19,227 nucleotides of DNA from an uncultured Bacteroidales bacterium (GCA_934693135.1 CAKUVA010000032.1:1-19227); one strand, 5' to 3'; positions 1 through 8,054 are shown, numbered from the stretch's first letter. Notes: a model not told the origin generated them from the letters alone. Translations and numbers: made by a program.

Positions 1-995
1 ACTTGGACATCGAACTTTCCTCCATCAGCATACAGACCGAGATAATGTCCCATAAGAGCATCTCTCTGTATTCTTCTATCCGATGCAGGACGTGTTTTCG
101 GACGGAACCACCACCTTGCCTCGCCTCCCATGGACAGGATCTGCATACTATATTTATTTCCATTTGGACCAGCCGTCCACCATGGGCATACATGCTCATA
201 TTGCAATGAAAATTTTTCATTGACAGGGACTTCCACAGAGAAGTTCACAGCAGTAGCCGCATCATAGAGAAGATTTGTCTTTAACGCCATGAAAGTCCGT
301 TTGGATTTCACAGACTCAATTTCAGCCATCACCGGTTCTGCAGATAGGCTCTGGACAGCAAGTCCAGTCTGACTATTCATAATTTCAGCCTCACCTGAAC
401 CAAGACTATGTAGAATAGGAGCTTTCGGATCCACCCAAACACATATCCATGTCGCCATACGAAGTCTGTCCATGTGATGCCTAATGAGATACCACCAACT
501 CTTTCCCCCATCAAGATCCCTAATAGCCTGTTTCTTAGCATCTGTCAGCATATCAGATTTAAGAATGGAAAGGACTTCATCCCTGTTCTCTCTGTAATAT
601 CCATCTTCTGCTTCTTCAAGCAGCCCATTCCAGTTCTCTGCTACAGGATTAAGACGAATCTTGTCTTCAGTCATATCTGTCCCTTCCGGCAAGTTCTCCA
701 TCAAGAATTTTCTTGCAGCTTCCGCACGTTTTCCAGCAAGCCACTTATTTCTCTTGAAAGGTCCCTCAGGAGAAGCATAAGATGTTATCGTAATGCTATC
801 AATTTTCGGAGATATAAGAAGATACTTGCGGATTCTGTCTATCTGTTCCTTGTTGTCAAGATAGTTTTCGTCAATCTCGATGCCATTCTGCAGATAATAC
901 AAAACAAAACGCTGAGTCCTTGACTGCCCGAAAGTTGGGAAATAAGAACACAACAAGACTATCAACACAAGAATATGCTTAATTCTTACTGACAC
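1..995 (-). CDS. DUF3575 / OmpA-like envelope protein, 3' part outside the window
   Basis: The minus strand is open without interruption from a GTG at 995 to the window edge, giving about 331 residues with no stop. The product begins with a signal peptide (basic start RIKH, hydrophobic ILVLIVLLCSYF, cleavage near FGQ/S). An OmpA-like segment follows, with SYASPEG and N-x-WLAGKRAEAARKFL, resembling peptidoglycan-binding OmpA C-terminal domains. After a linker comes the start of a DUF3575 domain: TNLLYDAATAVNFSVEVPV, QYEHVCPWW, EARWWFRP, GHYLGLYADGGKFDVQ. DUF3575 proteins are envelope proteins of Bacteroidales often found in Mfa/Fim-type (type V) pilus loci, so pilus genes may lie beyond the left edge; that is inference. 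No ATG precedes GTG-995 in frame after the last upstream stop, so GTG is the best start. No clear promoter was found upstream. Confidence 0.8.
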   Translation of the reverse strand, partial: MSVRIKHILVLIVLLCSYFPTFGQSRTQRFVLYYLQNGIEIDENYLDNKEQIDRIRKYLLISPKIDSITITSYASPEGPFKRNKWLAGKRAEAARKFLMENLPEGTDMTEDKIRLNPVAENWNGLLEEAEDGYYRENRDEVLSILKSDMLTDAKKQAIRDLDGGKSWWYLIRHHMDRLRMATWICVWVDPKAPILHSLGSGEAEIMNSQTGLAVQSLSAEPVMAEIESVKSKRTFMALKTNLLYDAATAVNFSVEVPVNEKFSLQYEHVCPWWTAGPNGNKYSMQILSMGGEARWWFRPKTRPASDRRIQRDALMGHYLGLYADGGKFDVQ

Positions 996-1119
996 TCTAC
1001 GAAAGATAGAAACTTTACCACTAACTATTTTTACAAAAATAGCCTAACAATTCCCTTTTTGCAAAATATATTTTATAAAAATAACATTACATATTATGCT
1101 ATAATACAAGATTTTACCA

Positions 1120-1129
1120 CCCCCCCCCC
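1120..1129. repeat. C10 homopolymer (G10 on the minus strand)
   Basis: Ten consecutive C residues stand in an otherwise AT-rich stretch, about 125 bp upstream of the GTG start of the DUF3575 gene. A tract of this length is prone to slipped-strand length change. Confidence 0.9.
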
Positions 1130-1186
1130 GAAACAAAACAGAGTTAAAGACGAAAATCATTATAAACATTTTATATTTCTGATAAA

Positions 1187-1222
1187 CAGAAAAAAATATA
1201 TTCCGCATGATACCATGTGGAA
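1187..1222 (-). terminator. likely Rho-independent terminator of purN
   Basis: In the minus-strand transcript, TTCCACATG and CATGCGGAA pair around a GTAT loop (one A/C mismatch in nine). A T-rich tail (TATATTTTTTT) follows. It lies 45 bp past the purN stop. The mismatch weakens it. Confidence 0.5.
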
Positions 1223-1266
1223 TATAAAATACTGGTGATATATATGTGTAATAAAATTTTAATATT

Positions 1267-1842
1267 TTATTTTGTAAGCCCCTTTAAGACCTTGTCTACT
1301 ACTTCAGGGAAATGCTTCATTTCAAGCACATGTTCTTTCGCTGCTATATCGTCAGGGCCATCCTCTGGAAGGATAGGTGTGGAAAATTGGGCAATAATCT
1401 CACCACCATCCACTTTGTTGCAAACATAATGCACAGTCATCCCGGTCTCGGTCTCCCCTGCAGCTTTCACAGCTTCATGAACATGATGACCATACATACC
1501 TATACCACCAAATTTAGGCAGAAGAGCAGGGTGCAAGTTTATCATTCTCCGAGGATATGCTTTTATCAAGAAATCAGGTACTACAAGAAGGAAACCGGCG
1601 AGTACGATAAAGTCAATGCTATTTTCCTTCATGAGTGGCATAAGCATATCTTCACGCATAAATTCCTTCTTAGGCATCACGACCGTCTTCACTCCGAGAT
1701 TCTGAGCACGAACAAGGGCATAGGCATCCGCCTTATTGCTCAATACCAATGCTATATTTACATCTTTTGATTCTTGGAAGTGTCTGATGAGCGCTTCACA
1801 ATTAGTTCCGCTTCCGGAAACGAAAATGGCGACGTTAATCAT
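1267..1842 (-). CDS. purN: phosphoribosylglycinamide formyltransferase
   Basis: This is GAR transformylase, which transfers a formyl group from 10-formyltetrahydrofolate to glycinamide ribonucleotide in purine synthesis (cytoplasm). From the ATG at 1842 the protein has 191 residues, normal for PurN. It shows the phosphate-binding GSGTN near residues 10-14, INLHPALLP around 101-109 with the catalytic Asn102 and His104, and VDGGEII with Asp145; the family's catalytic trio is Asn/His/Asp. GMYGHHVHEAV (115-125) is also typical. An upstream in-frame ATG (1875) would add 11 residues before the Rossmann strand INVAIFV. It lies upstream of the predicted transcription start, so the shorter form is preferred. 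The gene stands alone, divergent from the DUF5686 gene. Confidence 0.95.
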   Translation of the reverse strand: MINVAIFVSGSGTNCEALIRHFQESKDVNIALVLSNKADAYALVRAQNLGVKTVVMPKKEFMREDMLMPLMKENSIDFIVLAGFLLVVPDFLIKAYPRRMINLHPALLPKFGGIGMYGHHVHEAVKAAGETETGMTVHYVCNKVDGGEIIAQFSTPILPEDGPDDIAAKEHVLEMKHFPEVVDKVLKGLTK

Positions 1843-1863
1843 TTCAATATAATTATATGTTTG

Positions 1864-1893
1864 CAAAATTAACACAAATTACCTTAATGACAA
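1864..1893 (-). promoter_or_regulatory. promoter of purN (Bacteroidota type)
   Basis: On the minus strand TTG (1893-1891) is followed after 19 bp by TAATTTTG (1871-1864), an exact match to the TTG-N19-TAnnTTTG pattern of the primary sigma factor of Bacteroidota. Transcription would start near 1857, about 15 nt before the chosen ATG. Confidence 0.75.
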
Positions 1894-1897
1894 AACC

Positions 1898-1924
1898 GTT
1901 CGGAGAATACGATTTAATCCGAAC
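1898..1924. repeat. inverted repeat upstream of the purN promoter
   Basis: GTTCGGA and TCCGAAC are perfect 7-bp arms separated by 13 bp, placed just upstream of the -33 element of purN. A possible operator, or a chance repeat. Confidence 0.4.
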
Positions 1925-1950
1925 AAAGCCTTTATATTTCGTAATTCCGC

Positions 1951-1966
1951 TCAACAAGTTTGTTGA
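1951..1966. repeat. palindrome in the purN/DUF5686 divergent region
   Basis: TCAACAA-GT-TTGTTGA is a perfect 7-bp palindrome with a 2-bp centre, 33 bp upstream of the -7 element of the DUF5686 gene. It has the form of a dimer-binding site, but no regulator is known. Confidence 0.4.
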
Positions 1967-1998
1967 ACTATAGATATCCGTATATGATTGACTTTTGT

Positions 1999-2006
1999 TA
2001 TATTTG
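1999..2006 (+). promoter_or_regulatory. -7 element of the DUF5686 gene
   Basis: TATATTTG matches TAnnTTTG exactly and lies 38 bp before the ATG at 2045. No TTG stands at the usual distance upstream, so the promoter is only half supported. It also argues against the upstream in-frame ATG at 1988, which would not be transcribed. Confidence 0.5.
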
Positions 2007-2044
2007 CTTGTATGTTGGAAAATATTCCAAACAGATTGATAGAG

Positions 2045-4597
2045 ATGGCTAAAGACATAATACGACATATACTTTTCATTGTCATAGTAATAGTGGTATC
2101 AGCATTAACGGCTGTAACAGCTTTGGCGCAAACCACTAAAGTAAAAGGACATGTAACTGAGGCTGGAACAGGAGAACCGCTTCCATTCGTGGCAATATAT
2201 TTCGAAGGGACTACGATAGGAGTATCAACGGACCTTGACGGAAATTATGCCATGGAGACAAGAGATTCGTCTGCCTGTATGCTGACTGCATCATTACTCG
2301 GCTACGAATCACAAACAATTAGAATCAGCCGAGGCGCGTTCTGTGAAGTGGATTTTAAGCTCAAGTCTATCACGTCATCGCTCAATGCCGCTGTTGTAAA
2401 GCCGGACAACAGGTATATGAAATGGATTCTCAGGCAGATTGATGAACATCGAGGAAAAAATGATCCGGAAAGAAGAGATGCCTACAAATGTGACATCTAC
2501 ACAAAAATGGAACTTGACCTTACAAATGCAGATGAGCAGATACGCAGTAAGTTGATACGCAAGAACTTCGGATTTGTTTTTGACTACATGGACACTTCTG
2601 TAGTATCAGGACAGCCATACCTTCCGGTAATGATTTCCGAGACAAGAGCTCACCGCTATCACAGCACATCACCAGAGGTCAATAGGGAGATTATCGAAGC
2701 CTCCAGAATTTCAGGTTTGAATGAAGACAATGCAGTGTCCCAATTCACTGGAAGTATGCACTTGAAAACAAATTTTTACAACAATTTTATCAATGCATTC
2801 AATGTACAAATACCATCGCCACTATCTTCCAACGGAAATGTCTACTACAACTACTTTCTCATTGATAGTCTGCAGGTAGATGGCAGGAAAACCTGGAAAA
2901 TCAGGTTTCATCCTGGTAAAGGTGTATCGTCATCAGTATTTGATGGTGAAATGGCAATAGATGCAGAAGATTTTGCGCTCAAAGAGATACATGTAAAGCT
3001 CCACAAAGGAGCTAATGTAAACTGGATCAGAGATATGGTGATCGTTCGAACGGATCAAAGGCTTGGAGATTCAGTGTGGTTCTACAAGCAGGACAAATTG
3101 TACGTAGACTTTTCCGTCACTATGAATGACTCGTCCAAATTCGTTTCGTTTCTCGGCAACAGGCAGATAGATTACATAAATCCGATCGTCGGAGAGAAAG
3201 CTAAACCTTATGTAAAGAAAGCTAATGTCACAGTACAGGTGGAGAAAGACGCTGGAAAAAAAGACGATGCATGGTGGGATGCAGCAAGGCCATACCAACT
3301 TACTGAAAAAGAGCAGAATATCTACCAAATGGTGGATTCCATAAAGAGTGTGCCGCTATACAATAATATATATAATATAGTAAACACTGCGGTTTCAGGA
3401 TATTTGGAAACCAAATACTTAGCATTTGGACCTTATTCAAGACTATATAGCTTCAACTCCATCGAAGGGAATCGTGTCCAAATAGGAGCCAGAACGACTT
3501 CAGAGGTAAGCCGTAAGATAAGACTAACTGGATTCATAGGATATGGATTCAAGGATCGTGAATTCAAGGGTGGAGGGACCTTGGAATGGATGATAAGCAA
3601 GCAGCCAACAATGAAATTGACATTGACAGGACAGAGAGATATGCTGCAGCTTGGTAAAGGAAGAAATGCATTCAATGAAACAAGCCTTCTCACTTCAATT
3701 TTCACAAGAAAAGGCAGCGCGAAAAGAAGTCCAGTCAACGAATATTCACTTCGATATGATTGGGAAATCACACCATGGCTTAATACATCTACAGCATTGG
3801 AATTCAGAAGAATATACGCAAATATATTCGTCCCGATGCGAAGGGTATCAGGAAATGACACATCCTATGTAAATTCCGTAGGAGCAAATGATATCCATTT
3901 CTCAGCAAGGTTTTCCAAAGATGAAACCGTATCGCGTGGGACATTTGACAAATCATATCTCCACTCTGATTACCCTGTTGTGACGTTGGATCTAATGGGC
4001 TCATTGAAAGGCATCGGGAAGAATGAATACTCATATTTTAGGTCTGAGGTGATAATGGACTATAACCTACCGATTCCACCCGTCGGATCTACAAAGATTC
4101 ATTTCACACTTGGCAAGATCGTAGGTACAGTGCCATATCCTATGCTGAAGTTGCATGAAGGAAACGGCACATACATGCTGGATCCAAGTTCGTTCTCCTG
4201 CATGAGTTTCTATGAATTCGCGTCAGATACATGGGGAACATTGTTTTTAGAACACGATTTCGGAGGATTCTTCCTTGGCAAAATTCCACTAATAAGGAAA
4301 CTGCACTGGAGGGAAGTCGTGACATTGAAAGCCGCCTACGGAACATTGTCTCGGAAAAATAACGGCATACTTTGGAGTGAATATGCTGCCAATGCTCCTA
4401 TGCTCTTCCCTAAAGGCATGAATTCACTGAACAAACCTTATATAGAGATGGGTGTGGGCATATCCAACATTCTTAACTTGCTTCGCGTAGACGCATTCTG
4501 GAGGATGACGCATAGAAACATAATCAATCCAGATGGGACCACGGTAAAATCACCTAACCGATTTGTTGTAAACCTCGGAATAGAGCTGAAGTTCTAA
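2045..4597 (+). CDS. outer-membrane protein with carboxypeptidase-regulatory-like and DUF5686 domains
   Basis: The 850-residue product begins with a hydrophobic signal peptide (IIRHILFIVIVIVVSAL, cleavage near ALAQ/TT). An Ig-like carboxypeptidase-regulatory domain follows at about residues 30-110 (KVKGHVTEAGTGEPLPF, GTTIGVSTDLDGNY, LLGYESQT). The rest fits DUF5686, with alternating polar and aromatic beta-strand segments and a terminal strand ending FVVNLGIELKF, as in outer-membrane beta-barrels closed by a C-terminal Phe. The family resembles TonB-dependent receptors in its N-terminal domain but has no plug, and its function is unknown. The start at 2045 is chosen because the signal peptide begins there and the -7 element lies between it and the earlier ATG. 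The stop is only 3 bp from the left end of the first IS, so any native terminator has been displaced. Confidence 0.85.
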   Translation: MAKDIIRHILFIVIVIVVSALTAVTALAQTTKVKGHVTEAGTGEPLPFVAIYFEGTTIGVSTDLDGNYAMETRDSSACMLTASLLGYESQTIRISRGAFCEVDFKLKSITSSLNAAVVKPDNRYMKWILRQIDEHRGKNDPERRDAYKCDIYTKMELDLTNADEQIRSKLIRKNFGFVFDYMDTSVVSGQPYLPVMISETRAHRYHSTSPEVNREIIEASRISGLNEDNAVSQFTGSMHLKTNFYNNFINAFNVQIPSPLSSNGNVYYNYFLIDSLQVDGRKTWKIRFHPGKGVSSSVFDGEMAIDAEDFALKEIHVKLHKGANVNWIRDMVIVRTDQRLGDSVWFYKQDKLYVDFSVTMNDSSKFVSFLGNRQIDYINPIVGEKAKPYVKKANVTVQVEKDAGKKDDAWWDAARPYQLTEKEQNIYQMVDSIKSVPLYNNIYNIVNTAVSGYLETKYLAFGPYSRLYSFNSIEGNRVQIGARTTSEVSRKIRLTGFIGYGFKDREFKGGGTLEWMISKQPTMKLTLTGQRDMLQLGKGRNAFNETSLLTSIFTRKGSAKRSPVNEYSLRYDWEITPWLNTSTALEFRRIYANIFVPMRRVSGNDTSYVNSVGANDIHFSARFSKDETVSRGTFDKSYLHSDYPVVTLDLMGSLKGIGKNEYSYFRSEVIMDYNLPIPPVGSTKIHFTLGKIVGTVPYPMLKLHEGNGTYMLDPSSFSCMSFYEFASDTWGTLFLEHDFGGFFLGKIPLIRKLHWREVVTLKAAYGTLSRKNNGILWSEYAANAPMLFPKGMNSLNKPYIEMGVGISNILNLLRVDAFWRMTHRNIINPDGTTVKSPNRFVVNLGIELKF

Positions 4598-4639
4598 TTT
4601 ACTCATGTTTCGCAAGTGAATATTTTATGAAATAAAAAA

Positions 4640-4713
4640 GGCCAAAGTGTTTGATAATTCACTGATTATCACTATATTGTAAAAGCAAAACAACAAAATA
4701 GTACACTTTAGCC
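4640..4713 (+). promoter_or_regulatory. transposase promoter flanked by an 11-bp inverted repeat (copy 1)
   Basis: TTG (4651-4653), 19 bp, then TATATTGT (4673-4680) form a near-consensus promoter inside the IS. The promoter lies between the arms of an inverted repeat: GGCCAAAGTGT (4640-4650) and ACACTTTAGCC (4703-4713), the latter touching the ATG at 4714. In copy 1 the arms have one mismatch. The spacer also holds GATAAT and ATTATC as a small palindrome (4653-4670). Confidence 0.6.
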
Positions 4714-6066
4714 ATGAAAAAAAATAGACAAATAATCGGTGAACTGCAAGACTTCTTCAGACATAATGATGCCAGAAAGGCAATACAAAGCATAATAAGT
4801 ATAATGAACAGTCTCGTCATACAAAGTAAAGTGGTCGGTCCGGTAAAGAATCCGAACTGTAAATTTACCTATGTGCAATTGGCCAAGTTGCTCATTCTGT
4901 TTCCGTTCTTTTCTATAAAGAATGCGGGTCTTTATGCCAATAGCGGCCTCGGGCAATTGTTCAGCTGCAAGCGAGGATACTTTCTCGCTTCATGAACAAT
5001 GGCACTGTCAACTGGAGGCGTATCATTTATTCAATCAACCGTCAGCTTATCGCGAGAATAAGTCGCCGCACGGATTCCAAGAAAGCCGTACGATGTCTGA
5101 TTATTGATGACACGGATCTTCCCAAACGCGGGATGAAGGCGGAGGGACTTGGCAGAGTCTTTTCCCATGTCGCGATGAAGAGCATTCTGGGTTACAAGGC
5201 TATGTTTCTTTGCTATACTGACGGTAAATCCCAATTCATGCTTGACAGCACGATACAAGCAGAGGCGGGGAAAAACGGTGACAAGCCTCAAGGACTCACA
5301 AAGAAGCAAAAGGCTGCGTAGGGCCATCGTTGAAGGAATCCGTTTTGATTACCTCTTGGTAGACAGTTGGTTACCGTGTGCTGAACTGCTTCAGTTTATC
5401 CACAGCCGTCACCTTAAATGCAACCTTATCGGCATGATAAAGATGGGCAAGACAAAGTATGAGACCTCCCTTGGTGCTCTTACTGCATCGGACATCATCA
5501 AAAAGCTGTCAAAGGATAAAGCCGTAAAATATGCCAGATCGATAGGCTATCACTACGCATCGATCACCGCACGCTATGCCGGCATAAAAGTCAGCCTGTT
5601 CTTTTATAGGAAAGGCAATGGGGCCTGGAACGCCTTGATATCCACAGATACATCTATCGACGCAAAAGAGGCTTTCAGACTTTATTCCAGAAGATGGGTT
5701 ATTGAAGTGGCACACAAAGAGATGAAGTGCCTGCTCAACCTAGGCAAATGCCAGTCAATTGACTTTGCGGGACAGATTGCAGGGTTGTCATCATGCATGG
5801 TTCAATACAACATCCTCAGTTATGTGAAGCGATTTGAATCATATGAAACCATGGGAGGTCTTTTCACGGAACTGACCGGTGAAACTGTTGAACTATCAGT
5901 TGCCCCGCGAATCTGGGGGCTGATCGTAGAAGTCATCAACGTTATCGCAGAGTTCATCTCATGTGATCCGTTTGAGTTAATCCAAAATGTAATCAATAAA
6001 AACAATCAAATCAAAGCAGTGAAAGAGGCGTTTGACCGGCTAGAAACCGCCGGGAATGCGGCCTAA
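4714..6066 (+). pseudogene. transposase, DDE type, broken by frame changes (copy 1)
   Basis: The coding sequence is split over three overlapping frames: 4714-4995, 4992-5321 and about 5242-6066. Together they keep the marks of a DDE transposase: IIDDTDLPKRG with the first Asp, LLVDSWLPC with the second, and RRWVIEVAHKEMK with the Glu, followed by LNLGKCQS. Between the first and second parts the homologous reading seems to change frame twice (LFSC, then SEDTF, then RFMNNGTVNW) around 4966-4988. At 5310-5321 LTKKQKAA stops and LRRAIVEGI continues in another frame. From memory, intact relatives have an extra segment of a few dozen residues there, which would mean an internal deletion. Programmed frameshifting could explain one junction but hardly three. 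Copy 2 has the same breaks. Confidence 0.7.
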
Positions 6067-6119
6067 ATCACTTGCAAAACTTGAGTTATTAAGTAATTTA
6101 AACTTTTTTCGAAAAGGTA

Positions 6120-6149
6120 TTGTTTAGTCGTTACAATTTTGCATATTTG
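6120..6149 (+). promoter_or_regulatory. promoter of the C10 peptidase gene
   Basis: TTG (6120-6122), 19 bp, then CATATTTG (6142-6149), one base off TAnnTTTG. Transcription would start near 6156, leaving a leader of about 100 nt. It lies outside the IS, so the gene has its own promoter. Confidence 0.5.
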
Positions 6150-6194
6150 CAATAGTCGTCTTTTTCTAGATGGCGGGACCTTGCCAAACGTCTC

Positions 6195-6223
6195 AGATTA
6201 CATCACGGGATGAGGTGTAATCT
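6195..6223 (+). promoter_or_regulatory. stem-loop in the leader of the C10 peptidase gene
   Basis: AGATTACATC (6195-6204) pairs with GGTGTAATCT (6214-6223), ten base pairs including one G-U, with loop ACGGGATGA. It lies in the predicted leader, 33 nt before the ATG. Only a loose T-rich stretch follows, so it is not a clear terminator. Confidence 0.45.
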
Positions 6224-6256
6224 TTGTCTAATTATTTTAATTTTACACATTGATAT

Positions 6257-7640
6257 ATGAGAAGAGTGGTATTGTTTTTACTCGCCTTATGCGTAATGAC
6301 ATCATGTCGAAATACACTTTATGAAGTGGATATGTCGCAGTCGAATGATCATTCACTTGGTATAGAAAAGAAAATTGAGCGAGATGTTGTCTCATTGTCT
6401 GAGACTGATGTTAGAATAGTTTCGAATTTGTACTCCAAAATGGCAAAGACAAAATCGAATAATAGGGAGATTAAAGAGGTTATTCCGATTAAGGGAGAAG
6501 ACGGAAAGGTTATGATGTATGCGGTCAACTACGCTGATGGATACATAGTCGTTTCTGCAACGAAAAGGTATTACCCAATTTTGGCTGATGTTCGGAGTGG
6601 AAGCTTTTCATTAGATGATTCTAGTTCTGGTTTAAAACTCCTTATCGATGATTTCTCTGAGCGTATTAATATGGTGGAAGAAATGGAGAATTATCCTGAC
6701 TTATCGAGATTTTGGGAGCCCTATTTGAATCCGGTTAGTGTTGATATAGAGAGGACTAAGGCGAATTCTGATTTTTATGATTTGTTTGAATCATATCTTG
6801 ATGAGTGGTATGCTGATGGATGCAATGTTTATTATTTGTACAATAAGCCTGAAAATATGCCGGAAGATATGTATAATACCTTTTATAGGATGGCGGAAGA
6901 TGATATGGCAGAAGTGAATGGTTATCCATTCAGGGAGTGTGCAGTCATAACTGAACAAACATTTGAAAACTCTAATACGAAAGGCCCATTACTTGGTACA
7001 AAGTGGAATCAAGTGTCTGGCTTTGATTCGGAATTATCTGGAAATAAAAAAAATGGGGTGTGTTACTATTGCAGTGGGACAAATAATGAAATATCATGAG
7101 TATCCGAACACTTTTAGTTGGAGTAGTATGGCAAATGGGTATGCGACACCCGCTTCAGCTTCATTTCTTGCTACATTAAGATCTAAACTTAAAGTATCAG
7201 ATAATGGTACAACTACGGATAAGTGTGCAAAAAATGCTTTTAAGGATTATGGATATACGTGTAGCGATGTGTTGACGCATGATAACACTAAGGTGGTGAA
7301 GTCGCTTAATAATAATAATCCAGTTTATATGAGTGGTATGGATAAGTATAAACCTGAAGAGGGGCATGCTTGGGTGTGTGATGGGTATATGTATACAATA
7401 CCATCAAGAAAGTATACGTTATATCTGCTTCTGTTTGAAGATGGAAAACCGTCGTCTTTTGATTCTTGGTATGAAGAAACAATTTATGATACATATCCGT
7501 TCTTTTTCCATATGAATTGGGGGTGGGGAGGTTCTCATAATGGCTATTTCTTGGATTCAAATATAGATTTATCTTCACAAGGTTTTAAGGTAAACTTTTC
7601 TGTTCACAGAAAGAACTTGATTGTTTCTGGACATAATTAA
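6257..7640 (+). pseudogene. streptopain-like (C10) lipoprotein cysteine peptidase with a frameshift
   Basis: The first part (6257 to about 7053) has a lipoprotein signal (MRRVVLFLLALCVMTSC, Cys17). A propeptide of the Spi/C10 type follows at about residues 50-140, with the typical GYIVVSATKRYYPILAD. The mature domain starts with GTKWNQ near 247. The frame then changes by one base at AAAAAAAA-T-GGGG (7046-7058), and the alternative frame continues to 7640 with GCVTIAVGQIMKYHEYP (catalytic Cys), GHAWVCDGY (catalytic His) and FHMNWGWGGSHNGYF. Unshifted, translation ends 280 residues in, without the active site. Dropping one A or one G restores a protein of about 460 residues, a usual length. Known C10 enzymes (streptopain, Bfp of Bacteroides fragilis) are secreted or surface proteases activated by propeptide removal. 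The gene looks more AT-rich than its neighbours, suggesting acquisition. Confidence 0.85.
7046..7058 (+). repeat. A8-T-G4 slippery tract at the peptidase frameshift
   Basis: Eight A (7046-7053), a T and four G (7055-7058) mark the switch from the propeptide frame to the catalytic frame. One base too many in either run explains the shift: A7 gives NKKMGCVT, G3 gives NKKNGCVT. Confidence 0.8.
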
Positions 7641-7655
7641 AGTATATTTAATATT

Positions 7656-8054
7656 ATGAAAAAAAACATTTTTTTTATCGTGTTTTTCTTGGTTCTGGTA
7701 TCTTGTAAAGATACTGTAATCGGAGGAGTTAAAGATATTAATTTTGATAAGTCTGAGTTGTATTTCGATTCTAATGGTGGAAAAGCGACGGTTACAACAG
7801 ATTATGAGTCGAAGATGATTTGGTGGGTGATGCAGTATTCAGATGGTAGCAATGTTGGGATTCGCTATAATTCAGAGATAGATAAATCCACTAAAATGGA
7901 AGTCGTTACATTAGATAACGTTATTGTGATACAAAATGGGAGATCTTTCGATATTACGATATTGCCATCAGAGCATGTGTTTAAATGGGAAATAGATGTG
8001 TTAGGTGTACATTCTATAGGTAAGATTCATATTTATCAAAATAGCACGGAGTAA
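7656..8054 (+). CDS. small lipoprotein next to the C10 peptidase; possible inhibitor or partner
   Basis: The product has 132 residues with a clear lipoprotein signal (MKKNIFFIVFFLVLVSC, lipobox LVSC, Cys17). The rest is predicted mostly beta: FDKSELYFDSNGGKATVTT, SKMIWWVMQYSD, a long central strand region, and WEIDVLGVHSIGKIHIYQN. The rhythm, including the central Trp residues and a C-terminal strand ending in IYQN, recalls single BACON-like or Ig-like domains, but I cannot assign a family. It starts 15 bp after the peptidase stop and probably shares its transcript, which ends at the strong terminator just beyond. In Bacteroides fragilis, C10 proteases are accompanied by small inhibitor genes (staphostatin- or Spi-like), so an inhibitor role is a reasonable guess from position only. 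Confidence 0.75.
   Translation: MKKNIFFIVFFLVLVSCKDTVIGGVKDINFDKSELYFDSNGGKATVTTDYESKMIWWVMQYSDGSNVGIRYNSEIDKSTKMEVVTLDNVIVIQNGRSFDITILPSEHVFKWEIDVLGVHSIGKIHIYQNSTE

Larger units (their letters stand above)
996..1266. other. AT-rich intergenic region without a gene
   Basis: This stretch separates purN from the DUF3575 gene, both on the minus strand. It is very AT-rich, has no credible ORF, and holds a stem-loop that probably terminates purN plus a run of ten C residues. A promoter for the DUF3575 gene should lie here, but I found no convincing TAnnTTTG element; TATATTTTG at 1069-1061 on the minus strand has one base too many. Confidence 0.6.
4601..6086 (+). mobile_element. insertion sequence copy 1 (IS4-like DDE type)
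   Basis: A 1486-bp unit is repeated almost identically at 8329-9815. Terminal inverted repeats of 19 bp: left ACTCATGTTTCGCAAGTGA (4601-4619), right end (6068-6086) the inverse of ACTCAAGTTTTGCAAGTGA, two mismatches. Differences from copy 2 that I see are all in the leftmost 120 bp: the left tip (ACTCATG against ACTCAAG), GGCC against GGCT, one A fewer in an A run, and Lys2 instead of Asn2 in the first reading frame. I see no target-site duplication. It inserted immediately after the stop of the DUF5686 gene and in the same direction. The IS4-like assignment rests on the DDE motifs and is not certain. Confidence 0.85.

Noticed and set aside
474..923. Plus-strand ORF of 149 codons at the left side
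   Set aside because: It is the shadow of the DUF3575 gene; the minus strand shows a signal peptide and recognisable domains, the plus strand none.
1250..1271. AATAAAAT/ATTTTATT hairpin at the end of purN as terminator
   Set aside because: Only A-T pairs and overlapping the coding end; the stem at 1201-1222 with its T tail is the better candidate.
4992..4995. ATGA overlap of the first two IS frames as true translational coupling of two proteins
   Set aside because: Homologous-looking residues (SEDTF, RF) are found in other frames just upstream of this ATG, which fits frameshift lesions in one transposase better than two genuine genes. Not excluded completely.
4595..6099. TAATTT on both sides of IS copy 1 as target duplication
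   Set aside because: The right-hand copy lies seven bases away from the inverted repeat, so it cannot be a target duplication with these ends; a 6-bp AT-rich match is expected by chance.
7306..7578. Minus-strand ORF of 90 codons
   Set aside because: It is antisense to the C10 catalytic region, with no start signal or recognisable motif.
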